Shown in pieces: positions 54,490 to 63,861 of a stretch of DNA of 64,000 nucleotides. The notes under the pieces were generated by a model. That model saw only the letters and a program-made list of their open reading frames with translations. It had not been told where the DNA came from and did not search any database. The position numbers were made by a program, and so were the translations under genes. Position 1 is the first letter of the stretch; each line of letters starts with the position of its first letter. This DNA is from UBA6902 sp964393845 (lineage in GTDB: Bacteria > Nitrospirota > Thermodesulfovibrionia > UBA6902), in assembly GCA_964393845.1 (NCBI GenBank), contig CAYMUX010000003.1:1-64000 (forward strand), given 5' to 3'.

Positions 54490-55965
54490 ATGAAAATTGC
54501 TTTTATTATTCCCAAGAACAGTTCTGATACTGGAAAAAGCTTTTACGATTATAAATTCTTCTCTGAGTTTTTACTCTCAAAAAAATATTTTTCCTACCTC
54601 CTGGCGATTCCCACGTTAGTCTCTCTTACTCCGCCGGAACATGAGATAAGGGTATTTGATGAGAACATTGAAGATATCGACTATAACTGGGGTGCGGATA
54701 TAGCCGGCATCAGCGTAAGGACCATGTTTGCGAAAAGGGCCTACAAGATATCGGAATCGTTCCGGCAAAGAGGCGTAAAAACCGTTTTGGGAGGCATACA
54801 TCCTTCAATGTGCAGTGAAGAGGCCCTTCAGCACTGTGATTCCATAGTAGTCGGAGAAGCTGAGGAAGTATGGCAAAATCTCTTACTTGATGCAGGTAAT
54901 GGCGGTCTTAAAAAGATTTATAAAGCGGAGAAGAAGGCTGATTTAACGGCTTTCCCCATTGCAGGAAGGGCATCTCTATCGAAAGACAGATACTTTTCAG
55001 ATATTGTTCAAACAACAAAAGGCTGTCCATTTCATTGTGAATTTTGTTCCGTTCATGCATTTGACGGACAGAAGATCAGGAACAGGACAATTGAACATGT
55101 ATTGAATGAAATAAGAGACGTTGTGGGCACAAGCGCCACATACAAGAAGAGGTCCATATTCTTTGCTGACGACAATATAATAGCAAACAGGAAATTTGCC
55201 AGAGAGTTATTCCTGGCATTAAAGGATTATAACCTCAACTGGTCATGTCAGGCGTCAATTAATATATCAAAGGATGATGAACTTCTCAGGTTAATGAAAG
55301 ACAGCGGGTGCGGAGCTATTTTAATAGGGCTTGAGTCAATATCCAGGGAAAATCTGTCCAGCATGGACAAGGGGATCAATCTTAAACATGACTATCATGA
55401 TGCAATTAAAAAAATCCAGTCGCACGGTATAATGGTGCACGGATCATTTATTCTGGGATATGATTTTGACACGCAGTCTTCATTTGATGAACTGACAGCG
55501 TTTATCAAAGATACTCACCTGCTTATGCCTCTAATCAACATCCTGACACCGTTCCCGGGTACGAAGCTTTTTAAACGTCTCGAAGAAGAGGGCCGGATAC
55601 TCCATAAAGACTGGGACAAATACGACGCAAAAACTGTTGTTTTTTTCCCTCATCTTATGACCCCTGAAGAACTGCTGGAAGGGCACAAGCGGGTGATCAG
55701 GGAAATTTATTCGTTTGATTCCATTTATAAGAAACTTACATATTATTGGGACACCGACTTCTGGAAGCATTCAAACGAGGTTGATCCCATTAAATTAAAA
55801 TACCGGCTGCTGTTTGCTTTCAGGCTTTGTACTCTGCTTTTTTCAAGCAACTTCAAAAGATCAAAGTTTATTCTCAGGATACTGCCGAAAATATTCGGCA
55901 AACGCATAAGAATTTCGACTATACTTTCACTAATGGCTTACAACGATTATGCCTATTCATCTTGA
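54490..55965 (+). CDS. B12-binding domain radical SAM protein
   Basis: 491 residues. N-terminal cobalamin-binding-like domain (about 1-150: ISVRTMFAKRAYKI, VLGGIHPSMCSEEA, VVGEAEEVWQNLL), radical SAM motif CPFHCEFC (about 179-186), core domain, and a C-terminal part with VFFPHLMTPEELLEGHKRVIREIYSFDSIYK (given in part) typical of the family. It differs clearly from the radical SAM protein at 11545. Substrate unknown; stands alone. Confidence 0.88.
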   Translation: MKIAFIIPKNSSDTGKSFYDYKFFSEFLLSKKYFSYLLAIPTLVSLTPPEHEIRVFDENIEDIDYNWGADIAGISVRTMFAKRAYKISESFRQRGVKTVLGGIHPSMCSEEALQHCDSIVVGEAEEVWQNLLLDAGNGGLKKIYKAEKKADLTAFPIAGRASLSKDRYFSDIVQTTKGCPFHCEFCSVHAFDGQKIRNRTIEHVLNEIRDVVGTSATYKKRSIFFADDNIIANRKFARELFLALKDYNLNWSCQASINISKDDELLRLMKDSGCGAILIGLESISRENLSSMDKGINLKHDYHDAIKKIQSHGIMVHGSFILGYDFDTQSSFDELTAFIKDTHLLMPLINILTPFPGTKLFKRLEEEGRILHKDWDKYDAKTVVFFPHLMTPEELLEGHKRVIREIYSFDSIYKKLTYYWDTDFWKHSNEVDPIKLKYRLLFAFRLCTLLFSSNFKRSKFILRILPKIFGKRIRISTILSLMAYNDYAYSS

Positions 55966-56026
55966 TATCGGGATAGATCAGATTTCTTAATGACAATAGT
56001 TGTTTCGAGAATTATTAAAGATAACG

Positions 56027-56470
56027 CTAAATGAGCTCTGAAATTTTTTGAATTGCTTCCTCCGGAGAATTTACATTTATCACCCCATCGATATTTTTCC
56101 ACGTATTAATTCCTATCACCGGTTTGCCGAGTTTCAGTGCAATGGCAATTTCAGAAAGGGTCCCATATTCGCCTGCTACAGCGATTACTGCGTCGGCTGA
56201 ACGGACGATAATGATATTCCTCGCATGGCTCATGCCGGTAATTACCGGTATCGTCACATACGGATTTGCCTCCTCTTTGCTGAAGCCGGGAAGTATTCCG
56301 ACAGTTGTCCCTCCTGCTTCTTTTGCGCCTTTGGAAGCAGCTTCCATAACGCCGCCGAGACCGCCCGTGATAATGACAGCCCCTTTTTGAGCAATAAGCC
56401 TGCCGACATCCTCGGCTATGCTGTATATATTATTATCACAGTAACCTGCGCCGATGACGGAGATTATCAT
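56027..56470 (-). CDS. LOG/SLOG-fold family protein (TIGR00725 type)
   Basis: 147 residues with a Rossmann-like fold and the glycine-rich motif GGLGGVMEAASKGAKEAGG, then VGILPG and AVIAVAGEYGTLSEIAIALKLGKPVIGI. Related to cytokinin riboside monophosphate hydrolases (LOG) and DprA/SLOG nucleotide-binding domains, but shorter and without the PGGxGTxxE motif in exact form (AGEYGTLSE instead). It starts 32 bases after deoB, probably in the same operon. Confidence 0.88.
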   Translation of the reverse strand: MIISVIGAGYCDNNIYSIAEDVGRLIAQKGAVIITGGLGGVMEAASKGAKEAGGTTVGILPGFSKEEANPYVTIPVITGMSHARNIIIVRSADAVIAVAGEYGTLSEIAIALKLGKPVIGINTWKNIDGVINVNSPEEAIQKISELI

Positions 56471-56502
56471 GGTGATTATGTTAACTTATTGTTTGATTGG
56501 AA

Positions 56503-57672
56503 TTAAAGAACATCAGCAAAGCTTATGCCATTCTTTAATGGTTCAACCTGAAAAATTTCTGCTATGGTTTGTCCTAAATCTGCAAAAGTCTTACGCACTC
56601 CAACATTTGTTCCCCCCTTGGTTCCATAAATCAGCAGCGGAACATATTCTCGCGAGTGATCTGTACTTGTGGTTGTCGGATCACACCCATGATCTGCGGT
56701 GATAATCAACAAGTCTCGATCGTTCATTGCGTTAAAAATGTCCGGCAATCTTTGATCGAATGTCTTTAATGCGTTAGCATATCCAAGGACATCATTCCTA
56801 TGACCATAGAGCATATCGAAATCAATTAAATTGGTAAAAATGAATCCATGTTCTGTACGGGAAATAGTTTCTATTGTTTTATTTACACCATCCTCGTTAT
56901 TTAAGGTATGTATAATCTTTTCTAGTCCTTGGTTTGCAAAGATGTCCCCGATTTTACCTATACCAATTGTTGGGATACCTGCATTCTGAAGTGCATTGAG
57001 GAGAGTTGGTTCGGGAGGCGGAAGAGAAAAGTCTTTTCTTCTGGAAGTTCTTTGAAATTTTCTGGGTTTGCCCATAAAAGGTCGAGCGATGACGCGAGAT
57101 ACCCCATTAACACCAGTCAAAAGCTCCCTAGCAATCATACATATTTTGTAAAGTTTTTCTATTGAAATGATATTTTCGTGCGCTGCAATTTGGAAGACAC
57201 TATCAGCAGAAGTATAAATAATTGGATATCCTGTTTTGATATGAGTTTCTCCGAGTTCTTTGATAATTTCTGTGCCTGACGCGGGATAATTGCCTAATAT
57301 GTCAGTCCCTATTTTTTCTATGAAAGGTTTGATTATTTCATCTGGAAAGCCGTTAGGATATGTTGGGAATGGATTCTTTAAAATTAATCCCATCATCTCC
57401 CAGTGACCTGTCGTGGTGTCCTTTCCAACCGAGGCTTCTGACATTATGCCAAAAGACCCATTAGGTTCAGAACCCCTTTGGATACCCTGGAAAGAACCAA
57501 GATACCCCAAGCCCAAGGATTCCATATTGGGTAAATAAAGTCCCCCTATTGCCTCTGAAATATGCTTCAAAGTGTTGGATCCGGTATCATTATATTTAGC
57601 CGCATCATGAAGTTCGCCGATACCAAGGCTATCTAAAACAATTAAAATTACTCGGCTAATGCTTCTTAACAT
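56503..57672 (-). CDS. deoB: Phosphopentomutase
   Basis: 389 residues of the alkaline-phosphatase-superfamily DeoB type: ILIVLDSLGIGELHDAAKYNDTGSNTL (in part, metal site and Thr nucleophile), TTGHWEMMGL, DFDMLYGHRND, ITADHGCDPTTTSTDHSREYVPLL. Interconverts ribose- or deoxyribose-1- and 5-phosphate in nucleoside salvage. Hpt at 16484 is another salvage enzyme, far away. Confidence 0.96.
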   Translation of the reverse strand: MLRSISRVILIVLDSLGIGELHDAAKYNDTGSNTLKHISEAIGGLYLPNMESLGLGYLGSFQGIQRGSEPNGSFGIMSEASVGKDTTTGHWEMMGLILKNPFPTYPNGFPDEIIKPFIEKIGTDILGNYPASGTEIIKELGETHIKTGYPIIYTSADSVFQIAAHENIISIEKLYKICMIARELLTGVNGVSRVIARPFMGKPRKFQRTSRRKDFSLPPPEPTLLNALQNAGIPTIGIGKIGDIFANQGLEKIIHTLNNEDGVNKTIETISRTEHGFIFTNLIDFDMLYGHRNDVLGYANALKTFDQRLPDIFNAMNDRDLLIITADHGCDPTTTSTDHSREYVPLLIYGTKGGTNVGVRKTFADLGQTIAEIFQVEPLKNGISFADVL

Positions 57673-57752
57673 TACTGTTCAAAACCCTATTCTTTTTCCA
57701 ATAAATTTGATATATTATACTCCACTAGATAAATAAGTCGGAGGTTTATTGA

Positions 57753-58052
57753 ATGTCTTTTTTGGGAAATTTGAACGGACCTAAGGAATCTGAAATAATT
57801 GAAAAATTAGGTCCAGATTTTTTTGGAATTACATGGGAACAACTTGAAAATGAAATTTCACATAATAAATATGCTGAAAGTAGAAATGAAGTAGTGCCTG
57901 TAAGGATAGATGATACAGGCGAACCATATATACTGTTTAGTTCACCAGATAAAAAGGTGCAGCGTTTTTATTTAAGAAAAGAGGGATATAAATTACGTAG
58001 TACTGTGCTCTGCATAAATGAAAAAGGCGAAAAAATATACATAGATTTTTGA
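57753..58052 (+). CDS. Protein of unknown function
   Basis: 99 residues with GGAGG before the ATG. The middle VPVRIDDTGEPYILFSSPDKKVQRFYLR suggests a small beta-sheet domain. No family recognised. It may be an accessory gene; the downstream 200 bases contain remains of another gene. Confidence 0.55.
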   Translation: MSFLGNLNGPKESEIIEKLGPDFFGITWEQLENEISHNKYAESRNEVVPVRIDDTGEPYILFSSPDKKVQRFYLRKEGYKLRSTVLCINEKGEKIYIDF

Positions 58053-58060
58053 TAGAAGTA

Positions 58061-58291
58061 ATGAAAATAGCTCATGCTCTCGACATCGACAACACATTAA
58101 CTCCCCCCATCAACCTATTGAAATGGAAATGACCGATATTTTGGTGCGCTTATGCGTTCTTTTTTTGTGGTTGCGGGTTCTCTAAATGATTGGAATTCCC
58201 TTCCTTTACAAAATAGTCATGTCTCACTTAATATAATTAAAAAATTGGCTCTATTCTTAGGAGAACGAATTGCAGAACATAACTGAAAATC
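58061..58291 (+). pseudogene. Remnant of a HAD-like gene (low confidence)
   Basis: An ATG at 58061 opens MKIAHALDIDNTLTPPINLL, where DIDNTLT looks like HAD motif I (DxDxT), and ends after 23 codons. From about 58126, in another frame, the reading NGNDRYFGALMRSFFVVAGS continues to LALFLGERIAEHN and stops at 58291, overlapping the start of the next gene. Each piece alone is too short for a HAD enzyme, so this is probably an internally deleted, frameshifted remnant. Chance open frames remain possible. Confidence 0.35.
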
Positions 58292-59412
58292 AGGAAGCAA
58301 GGATCACTTTATTGTGTCCTTCAAAAGCTATTAGGGTTGTGCTGATAGGCTTAGGAAGCGTTGCTACAGAAACGCATAATGGTGGGCACTTGAAGCAATA
58401 TTTAAACGAGCCGGATATTGATGTTATTGCAGGTATCGATCCATCTCAAGATGCGCGGAATAAAGCACTTCAAAAAGGAATACCCTCTGTATATTCGACT
58501 TTTGAAGAAGTGATTGAAAAAGAAGATTTTGAGTTCGTTAGTATATTGACCCCCACCGACAAGCATCTGGAATGTTGTCGCATGGCGGTAGCAGCGAATA
58601 AAAAAATATTATGCGAGAAACCATTAGCTTCTACTTTAGAAGAAGCTAAAAAAATTGAGCAAATTATTAAAAATGCCGGTATTTTTTTTGCTGTAAGCAT
58701 GAACCTTCGCGGTCTTCCTATTGTGCAACAAATATCCAAGGATATTAGTAATGGCGAATTTGGAAAACTTTTTTTTCTGGACTTCGATGAGTGCACTTCT
58801 TTTGAATGGTCAACCTATTGCAGCAGAAGACCGGAAGACTATTCTATTGCTTCAAAGTCTTTTTGGGGTAATCCAGAAGATTATGGACTTCAAAGATTAA
58901 TTATTCTTGACAAAGCAGTCCATTTCATTGATCTCATGAGACTTTGGACTGGAGCGAATCTTTCATCGGTATACGCGCAGGGAGGGTGCCTAGGACGTAA
59001 TAAAGATGCAGGTGATAATTTTTCATCCATTAATGTAACTCTAAGTAATGGGATTCGGTGCCGGCTACTGAATATATGGGGCTCACACTTTAATGATCGC
59101 GCGGGTGGTGAACTTAGTACCCGCATTCGGATCTTTGGCGATAGAGGAACCGGTGTTTATGAATCGTATAAAAAAGGAATGTCAGGAAGATATTCCATTT
59201 ACAGAAATGACATAGAGATAAAGACAATGGAATTTTTACCATTAGACAGAATGGATTTTGCTTATTCTCTTAAATGCTTAGCTCAAGTTGCATGGAAGGA
59301 CGAAAACAGTTATCAAAATTTAGAGTCAGGAGTTGAACTTATGCGTGTAGTTGAGGCTTGTTATCACTCATTGACAACGAATTCGGTAGTAGATATATCT
59401 ACTTTTTGCTGA
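58270..59412 (+). CDS. Gfo/Idh/MocA-family oxidoreductase
   Basis: 380 residues starting at TTG, with TAGGAG seven bases upstream. N-terminal Rossmann fold IRVVLIGLGSVATETHNGGHL, then VSILTPTDKHLECC and the signature CEKPLASTLEEAK with the conserved Lys. The C-terminal domain carries DKAVHFIDLMRLWTG. NAD(P)-dependent oxidation of a sugar or cyclitol is expected; substrate unknown. Convergent with the DegT gene, with which such enzymes often cooperate in amino-sugar pathways. Confidence 0.93.
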   Translation: MQNITENQEARITLLCPSKAIRVVLIGLGSVATETHNGGHLKQYLNEPDIDVIAGIDPSQDARNKALQKGIPSVYSTFEEVIEKEDFEFVSILTPTDKHLECCRMAVAANKKILCEKPLASTLEEAKKIEQIIKNAGIFFAVSMNLRGLPIVQQISKDISNGEFGKLFFLDFDECTSFEWSTYCSRRPEDYSIASKSFWGNPEDYGLQRLIILDKAVHFIDLMRLWTGANLSSVYAQGGCLGRNKDAGDNFSSINVTLSNGIRCRLLNIWGSHFNDRAGGELSTRIRIFGDRGTGVYESYKKGMSGRYSIYRNDIEIKTMEFLPLDRMDFAYSLKCLAQVAWKDENSYQNLESGVELMRVVEACYHSLTTNSVVDISTFC

Positions 59413-59528
59413 GCAGAATAGAATAATGCCTTATGTATTATTTAATGGCATTGTGAAGCGGCAATGGTACCTGCTTAGCAATACATTCAAATAGTCGAAT
59501 TCCGCAGGTAAAACTATGGTTGTCTATT

Positions 59529-59675
59529 TAGTGTCTGTTTATAAACTCCCTTTGTCTGTCATTCCCGAGGTTTTAATCGGGAATCTATCCTTGTGTTTAT
59601 TTTCTTTCCCGCTTAACAGACTTCGGGAATGACAAATTTACTTGGGTGCCTTGCGGCATTTATAAACAGCCACTA
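59529..59675. mobile_element. Nested inverted-repeat (MITE-like) element, copy 2
   Basis: Outer arms TAGTGTCTGTTTATAAA (59529-59545) and TTTATAAACAGCCACTA (59659-59675) match at 16 of 17 positions. Inside, TGTCATTCCCG (59557) and CGGGAATGACA (59624-59634) delimit the same core as in the element at 30164-30306, including GGGAATGACAAATTTA. The right end supplies the stop codon (TAG) of the DegT gene on the minus strand. Confidence 0.75.
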
Positions 59676-60863
59676 TTTAAACTCTCGATTGCGGTAACAC
59701 TCGTCAATCGTCTTTCGGATCATCTTTCCGAACCATACTATTCGCTCTTTGCAAGCAAGCAACACGCTATGATGAAATCGGACTCCTTCTTCTTCAGAAG
59801 CCTTCTCAGCCCATGGAGCCTTAAAATCAGCTTTGTTATTGGCACGTGCTTTTCCTATAGGATGCCCTGAGCAGAAGCGATTAAAACCACGACTTAACGA
59901 AACATAAGGCTTGCTCCACTTTACCTGTGTATTTATAATTGCCCTTTGCACAAAGGCAGCGCTCTTAATTGATCTTAGCTTCCAGCAGAATGAGTAGTAT
60001 GTTTGAAGACTAACACCGTCTGGACTCATAATGGGGCATAGTTCCTCAACATTAGATAATTCAGACTTAAGTATTTCAGCATTCTCCGCTTCTTTCTGGA
60101 TTATTGCGTTCAAATATGGCAATCGTGAAGATAAAAGTGCAGCTTGAAATGAAGCCATCCTATTATTGCCACTTGTTATTACTTGTCTATCGGTTGTGTA
60201 ATTGAGTGGACGCGTACCATGATCCCGCAACTCATGAACCCGCGCATAAAGCTCTTCATCACCAGTTACAATACAACCGCCTTCGCCGCAGGGCAAGAGC
60301 TTCTTCTCATGAAAACTAAATACCCCGGCCTGTCCAATACACCCTAGGGCCTGACTTCCCCATCGAGCTCCATGGCAATGAGCGGCATCTTCTAAAATAT
60401 AAATGCCTCGTTTTCTACAAATCTCACCGAGTTGCGTCATATCAGCTGCCGAACAATAAAGGTGAACTGGTACTACGGCCTTTGTTCTGCCTGTTATCTT
60501 TGTCTCAAAGGAGTCAATATCCAGACAGTATGTGCTAGGATCAATGTCGGCGAGGATAGGGGTAGCTCCACAATCGAGTACTGAAACGGCGGTTGATGGC
60601 CATGTCAGAGATGGCACGACAACCTCGTCTCCCGGTCCTACGCCAAGCGCTTCCAGAGCAATGCAGAGGGCATGCGTAGCGTTGCTAACTGCTAAAACAA
60701 AACGAACACCAAGAAATGAAGCAAACTCCTGCTCAAATTTTGATATGGCTAACCCCCGAGACCAAGCATCATTTCGAACGCAATTGGCTACCGCCTCAGC
60801 ATCCACGTGTCGATTATCCGGCCACAAAGGCGGCCACTGATCTTTCATCTCTGAGAAAGACAT
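59673..60863 (-). CDS. DegT/DnrJ/EryC1/StrS-family aminotransferase
   Basis: 396 residues. PLP Lys lies in SFHEKKLLPCGEGG, with GDEVVVPSLTWPSTA, LEDAAHCHGA and the conserved NATHAL near the N-terminus. Family members transaminate keto sugars, cyclitols or other ring ketones. ATG 60848 is an alternative start. The C-terminus ends at a TAG inside the arm of a repeat element, so it may be slightly altered. Last gene of a three-gene minus-strand operon, 62 bases after the kinase gene. Confidence 0.93.
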   Translation of the reverse strand: MSFSEMKDQWPPLWPDNRHVDAEAVANCVRNDAWSRGLAISKFEQEFASFLGVRFVLAVSNATHALCIALEALGVGPGDEVVVPSLTWPSTAVSVLDCGATPILADIDPSTYCLDIDSFETKITGRTKAVVPVHLYCSAADMTQLGEICRKRGIYILEDAAHCHGARWGSQALGCIGQAGVFSFHEKKLLPCGEGGCIVTGDEELYARVHELRDHGTRPLNYTTDRQVITSGNNRMASFQAALLSSRLPYLNAIIQKEAENAEILKSELSNVEELCPIMSPDGVSLQTYYSFCWKLRSIKSAAFVQRAIINTQVKWSKPYVSLSRGFNRFCSGHPIGKARANNKADFKAPWAEKASEEEGVRFHHSVLLACKERIVWFGKMIRKTIDECYRNREFK

Positions 60864-60925
60864 AATAATGCTTAGACTCTCCGTGAGAATATTTTATGAA
60901 CGAATCTTTTAGGCAACTTTTAGTC

Positions 60926-62389
60926 TCAGGCACCATCAGCAAAACGGAAAGCCGCCAATTTTGCCGCCGCAATAGCAACCTCATATGATGTTGGACAACC
61001 TGTCTTATCCGATAAGAGGCAAACCTTCAAAGTACCCCATCCGCATTCGTCCCATTGCCTTTGAAAGCTCTCCACCAGTGCCAGTCCCAACGGAGATCTC
61101 ACATTTCCGCCCGAAAAAACTAATTGATCAAAATAGTAATGAGTCCGAAGGTCTACTACAGCGGGAATGAGCCAATAGGCTAACACGTCAACGCACCTTT
61201 TGGCATATTCTACGACTGCAACTTCAGAACTTATAAGAAGAGAGCTTAGATAAGCTCCGTCTCTGCTAATATGAGAATTATCATGAGGAATTGAAGAATT
61301 AAAGAATCCAAAAGCCCGTTCAATGCCATACGAAGCTGAGTATTGCTGCAACACTCCAAGAGATCCTGTAGACGTATGGCGGGGAGCATCGTCGTTGAGA
61401 TCGATAATTATCCGGCTTGCGAGGTTAACACCATTTTGGTAACTGCCGTCAGGAAGAAAGTACGCGCCACCTGTACTAGTGCCAAGTATCAACAGATAGG
61501 TCTGCGGCAAGCCGCGCCAAATGCCGAGGTACTTGGCTAATGATTCGGAATCGCCATAAAAACTTAGAGGACAACCAAACTTTGCTTGCATCCTGTCTTT
61601 AATACCACGGATTTCTTGCGCCCACATGCTAGCCGACCAAGGCACAAGATCAGCCGCCTGTGTCAGCGGTATCTCTTTGAGCACGTCGCCGAACCATGCA
61701 ATGCCTACAGCGGTAAACTTGGCCTTAGTAGGTATGTAATGGGCAGTTAATCGTTTGACTATTTCGGCAATTCTGTCAAAACATTTGTACGGGCCAAGCA
61801 AGATATCCTCTTTAATTTGACTGGGTATCTCATCCATATACGTCGTGTTATTATCGCAAAGAACAACTATCTTTGTGCGGCTATTGCCGATATCAATACC
61901 AAGAAATAGACCACCAGGTGAACTTTGCTGCACCGAACTTGAGATCCTACTTTCTTGCTTCGGGCCTCGGTCAGGACGACTTGTTTCATCAGACGCGATT
62001 ATATAAGGTTGTCCGTTCGGATACCATTTTGTCATGATGTCAAGAGCCTGATGATAGCGTTTGCTCAATTCGGCTGTGATTTCATTATAATCACGCACGC
62101 CCGCTTTGATATGCAAGCGGCTCCCCCCATGCGTCATAACTAAATTATTTGCAACGGCAGCGATAAAGCGCATAAACCTTGAACGGGCTAACGCAGAAAG
62201 CCTGATAGGTATACCGCATTGCCAGCTAACCCCACCCTGTTCATTATGCAGATATAATCCAACGTCTCCAGAAAAACCCTTGCGATAACGTCTACTGTTA
62301 TGGTCAATGAAAGCCACTTGGTGCCAGTAAGCAATATCGCCTTCGGGATCACTTCGCCAATCAATTAACAAATTGGCACGTCCTTCCAT
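60926..62389 (-). CDS. ASKHA-fold sugar-kinase-like protein with novel N-terminal domain
   Basis: 487 residues. The first 155 form a separate domain (EGRANLLIDWRSDPEGD, KGFSGDVGLYLHNEQGG, LHIKAGVRDYNEI) that I do not recognise. From about 165 there is an ASKHA/BadF-ROK-like kinase: FLGIDIGNSRTKIVVL (phosphate 1), LGTSTGGAYFL (phosphate 2) and LVFSGGNVRSPLG (adenosine). The phosphorylated compound is unknown; a sugar, cyclitol or N-acetylated amino sugar is plausible next to a DegT aminotransferase. A short intergenic gap of 80 bases separates it from the gene upstream. Confidence 0.8.
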   Translation of the reverse strand: MEGRANLLIDWRSDPEGDIAYWHQVAFIDHNSRRYRKGFSGDVGLYLHNEQGGVSWQCGIPIRLSALARSRFMRFIAAVANNLVMTHGGSRLHIKAGVRDYNEITAELSKRYHQALDIMTKWYPNGQPYIIASDETSRPDRGPKQESRISSSVQQSSPGGLFLGIDIGNSRTKIVVLCDNNTTYMDEIPSQIKEDILLGPYKCFDRIAEIVKRLTAHYIPTKAKFTAVGIAWFGDVLKEIPLTQAADLVPWSASMWAQEIRGIKDRMQAKFGCPLSFYGDSESLAKYLGIWRGLPQTYLLILGTSTGGAYFLPDGSYQNGVNLASRIIIDLNDDAPRHTSTGSLGVLQQYSASYGIERAFGFFNSSIPHDNSHISRDGAYLSSLLISSEVAVVEYAKRCVDVLAYWLIPAVVDLRTHYYFDQLVFSGGNVRSPLGLALVESFQRQWDECGWGTLKVCLLSDKTGCPTSYEVAIAAAKLAAFRFADGA

Positions 62390-62469
62390 TTGTCTTCAAC
62401 TCTTACAACTAGCTTTTCGATTCCTCCATATCGGTATTGTCGCCAGGTAACATCGACGCGTAGGATACA

Positions 62470-63861
62470 TTAAAAATCACCCTCAGGCACAAGCTGCAGA
62501 AGTTCGTCTGTTTGTTGAGCATTGCTTAGAAAGTCACCCAAAAACAATTGCCCGTATGCATGACAGCCGGCAAGAACAACAATAGAATCTCTGACATTCC
62601 GGACAGCAGTGATTAAAGCATAGTCGGTCTCAAGCAGCTTTGTCCCGTCATTCCGTGGTTTGCTGTAAGAAGAGGAATATCTAATATCCTCAGTTGTTGA
62701 AATGATATCGTGGTTGCGATTTCCTTTGTCAAACTGGAAGTGAAGGTTTTGCAAATAAAATTCCGTGTGTGCATTAGTAACAGTGGAACCGAGTAGAATT
62801 CTATTCAGCGGCTCATATGTATCAGAGACCTTGTCCTTATCGAAGTGATAAGTAACACTACCACGCCCACAAAAAGATTCTAACGCTGAACTAATCCGTA
62901 AAGCACAATATATATCATCAAAGGCTGATTCGTGTTGATTATACGGATAGTTGAGAACTTTACTCATTTTATGACGTGGGTTCGGAAAGCTCGGCATGAC
63001 TATTCTTGTTTTTCCCTCTGGGAAAAGTCGCAACAGGTCGCCCAGCGGGACGGTAAGTTGACGTCGTGGAGTCAGCGGCGGCAACGACGCCTCAGTCAGC
63101 AGGCAGTGAACAAAGGAGGCAGCAGTTGCACAAGCATAGTGCCGGTAATTATCATTCTTATCCTCGCCTGCAGAGTCTGATACAGCTTTTACCATGAGAA
63201 AGTCCGTATCAGGCGTTCGACATGAATATGCAACACCAGCAGCTTCCATTTCAATGGAAATTGCTTCAGGATATTGGCGACTTAACTCTTCTGCCAAGGA
63301 GTCGCTCGCAATCACTTTTTCACCGGAACAAACGCTCCCCTCTTTTAGCTGAGGTCGTTCTCTTGCATTGGAATCACCTGGCCGCCCGATAAAAATTCTG
63401 TCAGCCGCTGTCCAGGTACCATCTCTGATGCTCAAAGCCGCAGGCAGAAGCTTTCTTGAATGCTCGCTCTTAGATTCATATATGTGAGCACGCGACTCGT
63501 ACTTGAGACCGCGTATTTTTGCAGGTTCATAATAAATGACGCGATCACTAACAACTACGTCTCCCAGTCGAAAGTCTTCGACAGATTGTAGCAGCCCGCC
63601 GCAGATACCAGTCAGGATAATGTGTCGAGGGGCAACTTCGCGTATGAGTTCAGAACAAATGTTAAGAGAGGCGAGATTACCCATTTCACCAATATTAACG
63701 ATAACAAGCCGATAGGATTTATTGGACTTGTTATTACTAAACCTAACAAACCTGCAAGTATGTCCAGCAAACTGTCCTGGCACACCGTTACCGAAACTGC
63801 GTGACACCGCTTCGAATTCTACATCAAGAGCGCAAACTATCGCAAAATCTACAAGCTGCAT
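62470..63861 (-). CDS. Nucleosidase/phosphorylase-superfamily domain with a C-terminal extension
   Basis: 463 residues, start fixed by AAGGAGGGG seven bases upstream. Residues 1-265 form a PNP/MTAN-type domain: ICGGL, CSGEKVIASDS and SIEMEAAGVAYS, the last matching the EMEAAA motif for ribose binding. Housekeeping MTA/SAH nucleosidases are about 230 residues; here about 180 more follow, with LLGSTVTNAHTEFYL and SIVVLAGCHAYGQLFLGDFL. That tail loosely resembles a domain seen in bacterial signalling or conflict ATPases; this is tentative. The nucleoside substrate is unknown. First gene of the minus-strand operon. Confidence 0.8.
   Translation of the reverse strand: MQLVDFAIVCALDVEFEAVSRSFGNGVPGQFAGHTCRFVRFSNNKSNKSYRLVIVNIGEMGNLASLNICSELIREVAPRHIILTGICGGLLQSVEDFRLGDVVVSDRVIYYEPAKIRGLKYESRAHIYESKSEHSRKLLPAALSIRDGTWTAADRIFIGRPGDSNARERPQLKEGSVCSGEKVIASDSLAEELSRQYPEAISIEMEAAGVAYSCRTPDTDFLMVKAVSDSAGEDKNDNYRHYACATAASFVHCLLTEASLPPLTPRRQLTVPLGDLLRLFPEGKTRIVMPSFPNPRHKMSKVLNYPYNQHESAFDDIYCALRISSALESFCGRGSVTYHFDKDKVSDTYEPLNRILLGSTVTNAHTEFYLQNLHFQFDKGNRNHDIISTTEDIRYSSSYSKPRNDGTKLLETDYALITAVRNVRDSIVVLAGCHAYGQLFLGDFLSNAQQTDELLQLVPEGDF

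Noticed and set aside
62470..63861. Ordinary MTA/SAH nucleosidase (mtnN)
   Set aside because: The protein is twice the normal length and lies in an accessory operon; a housekeeping call would hide the C-terminal domain.
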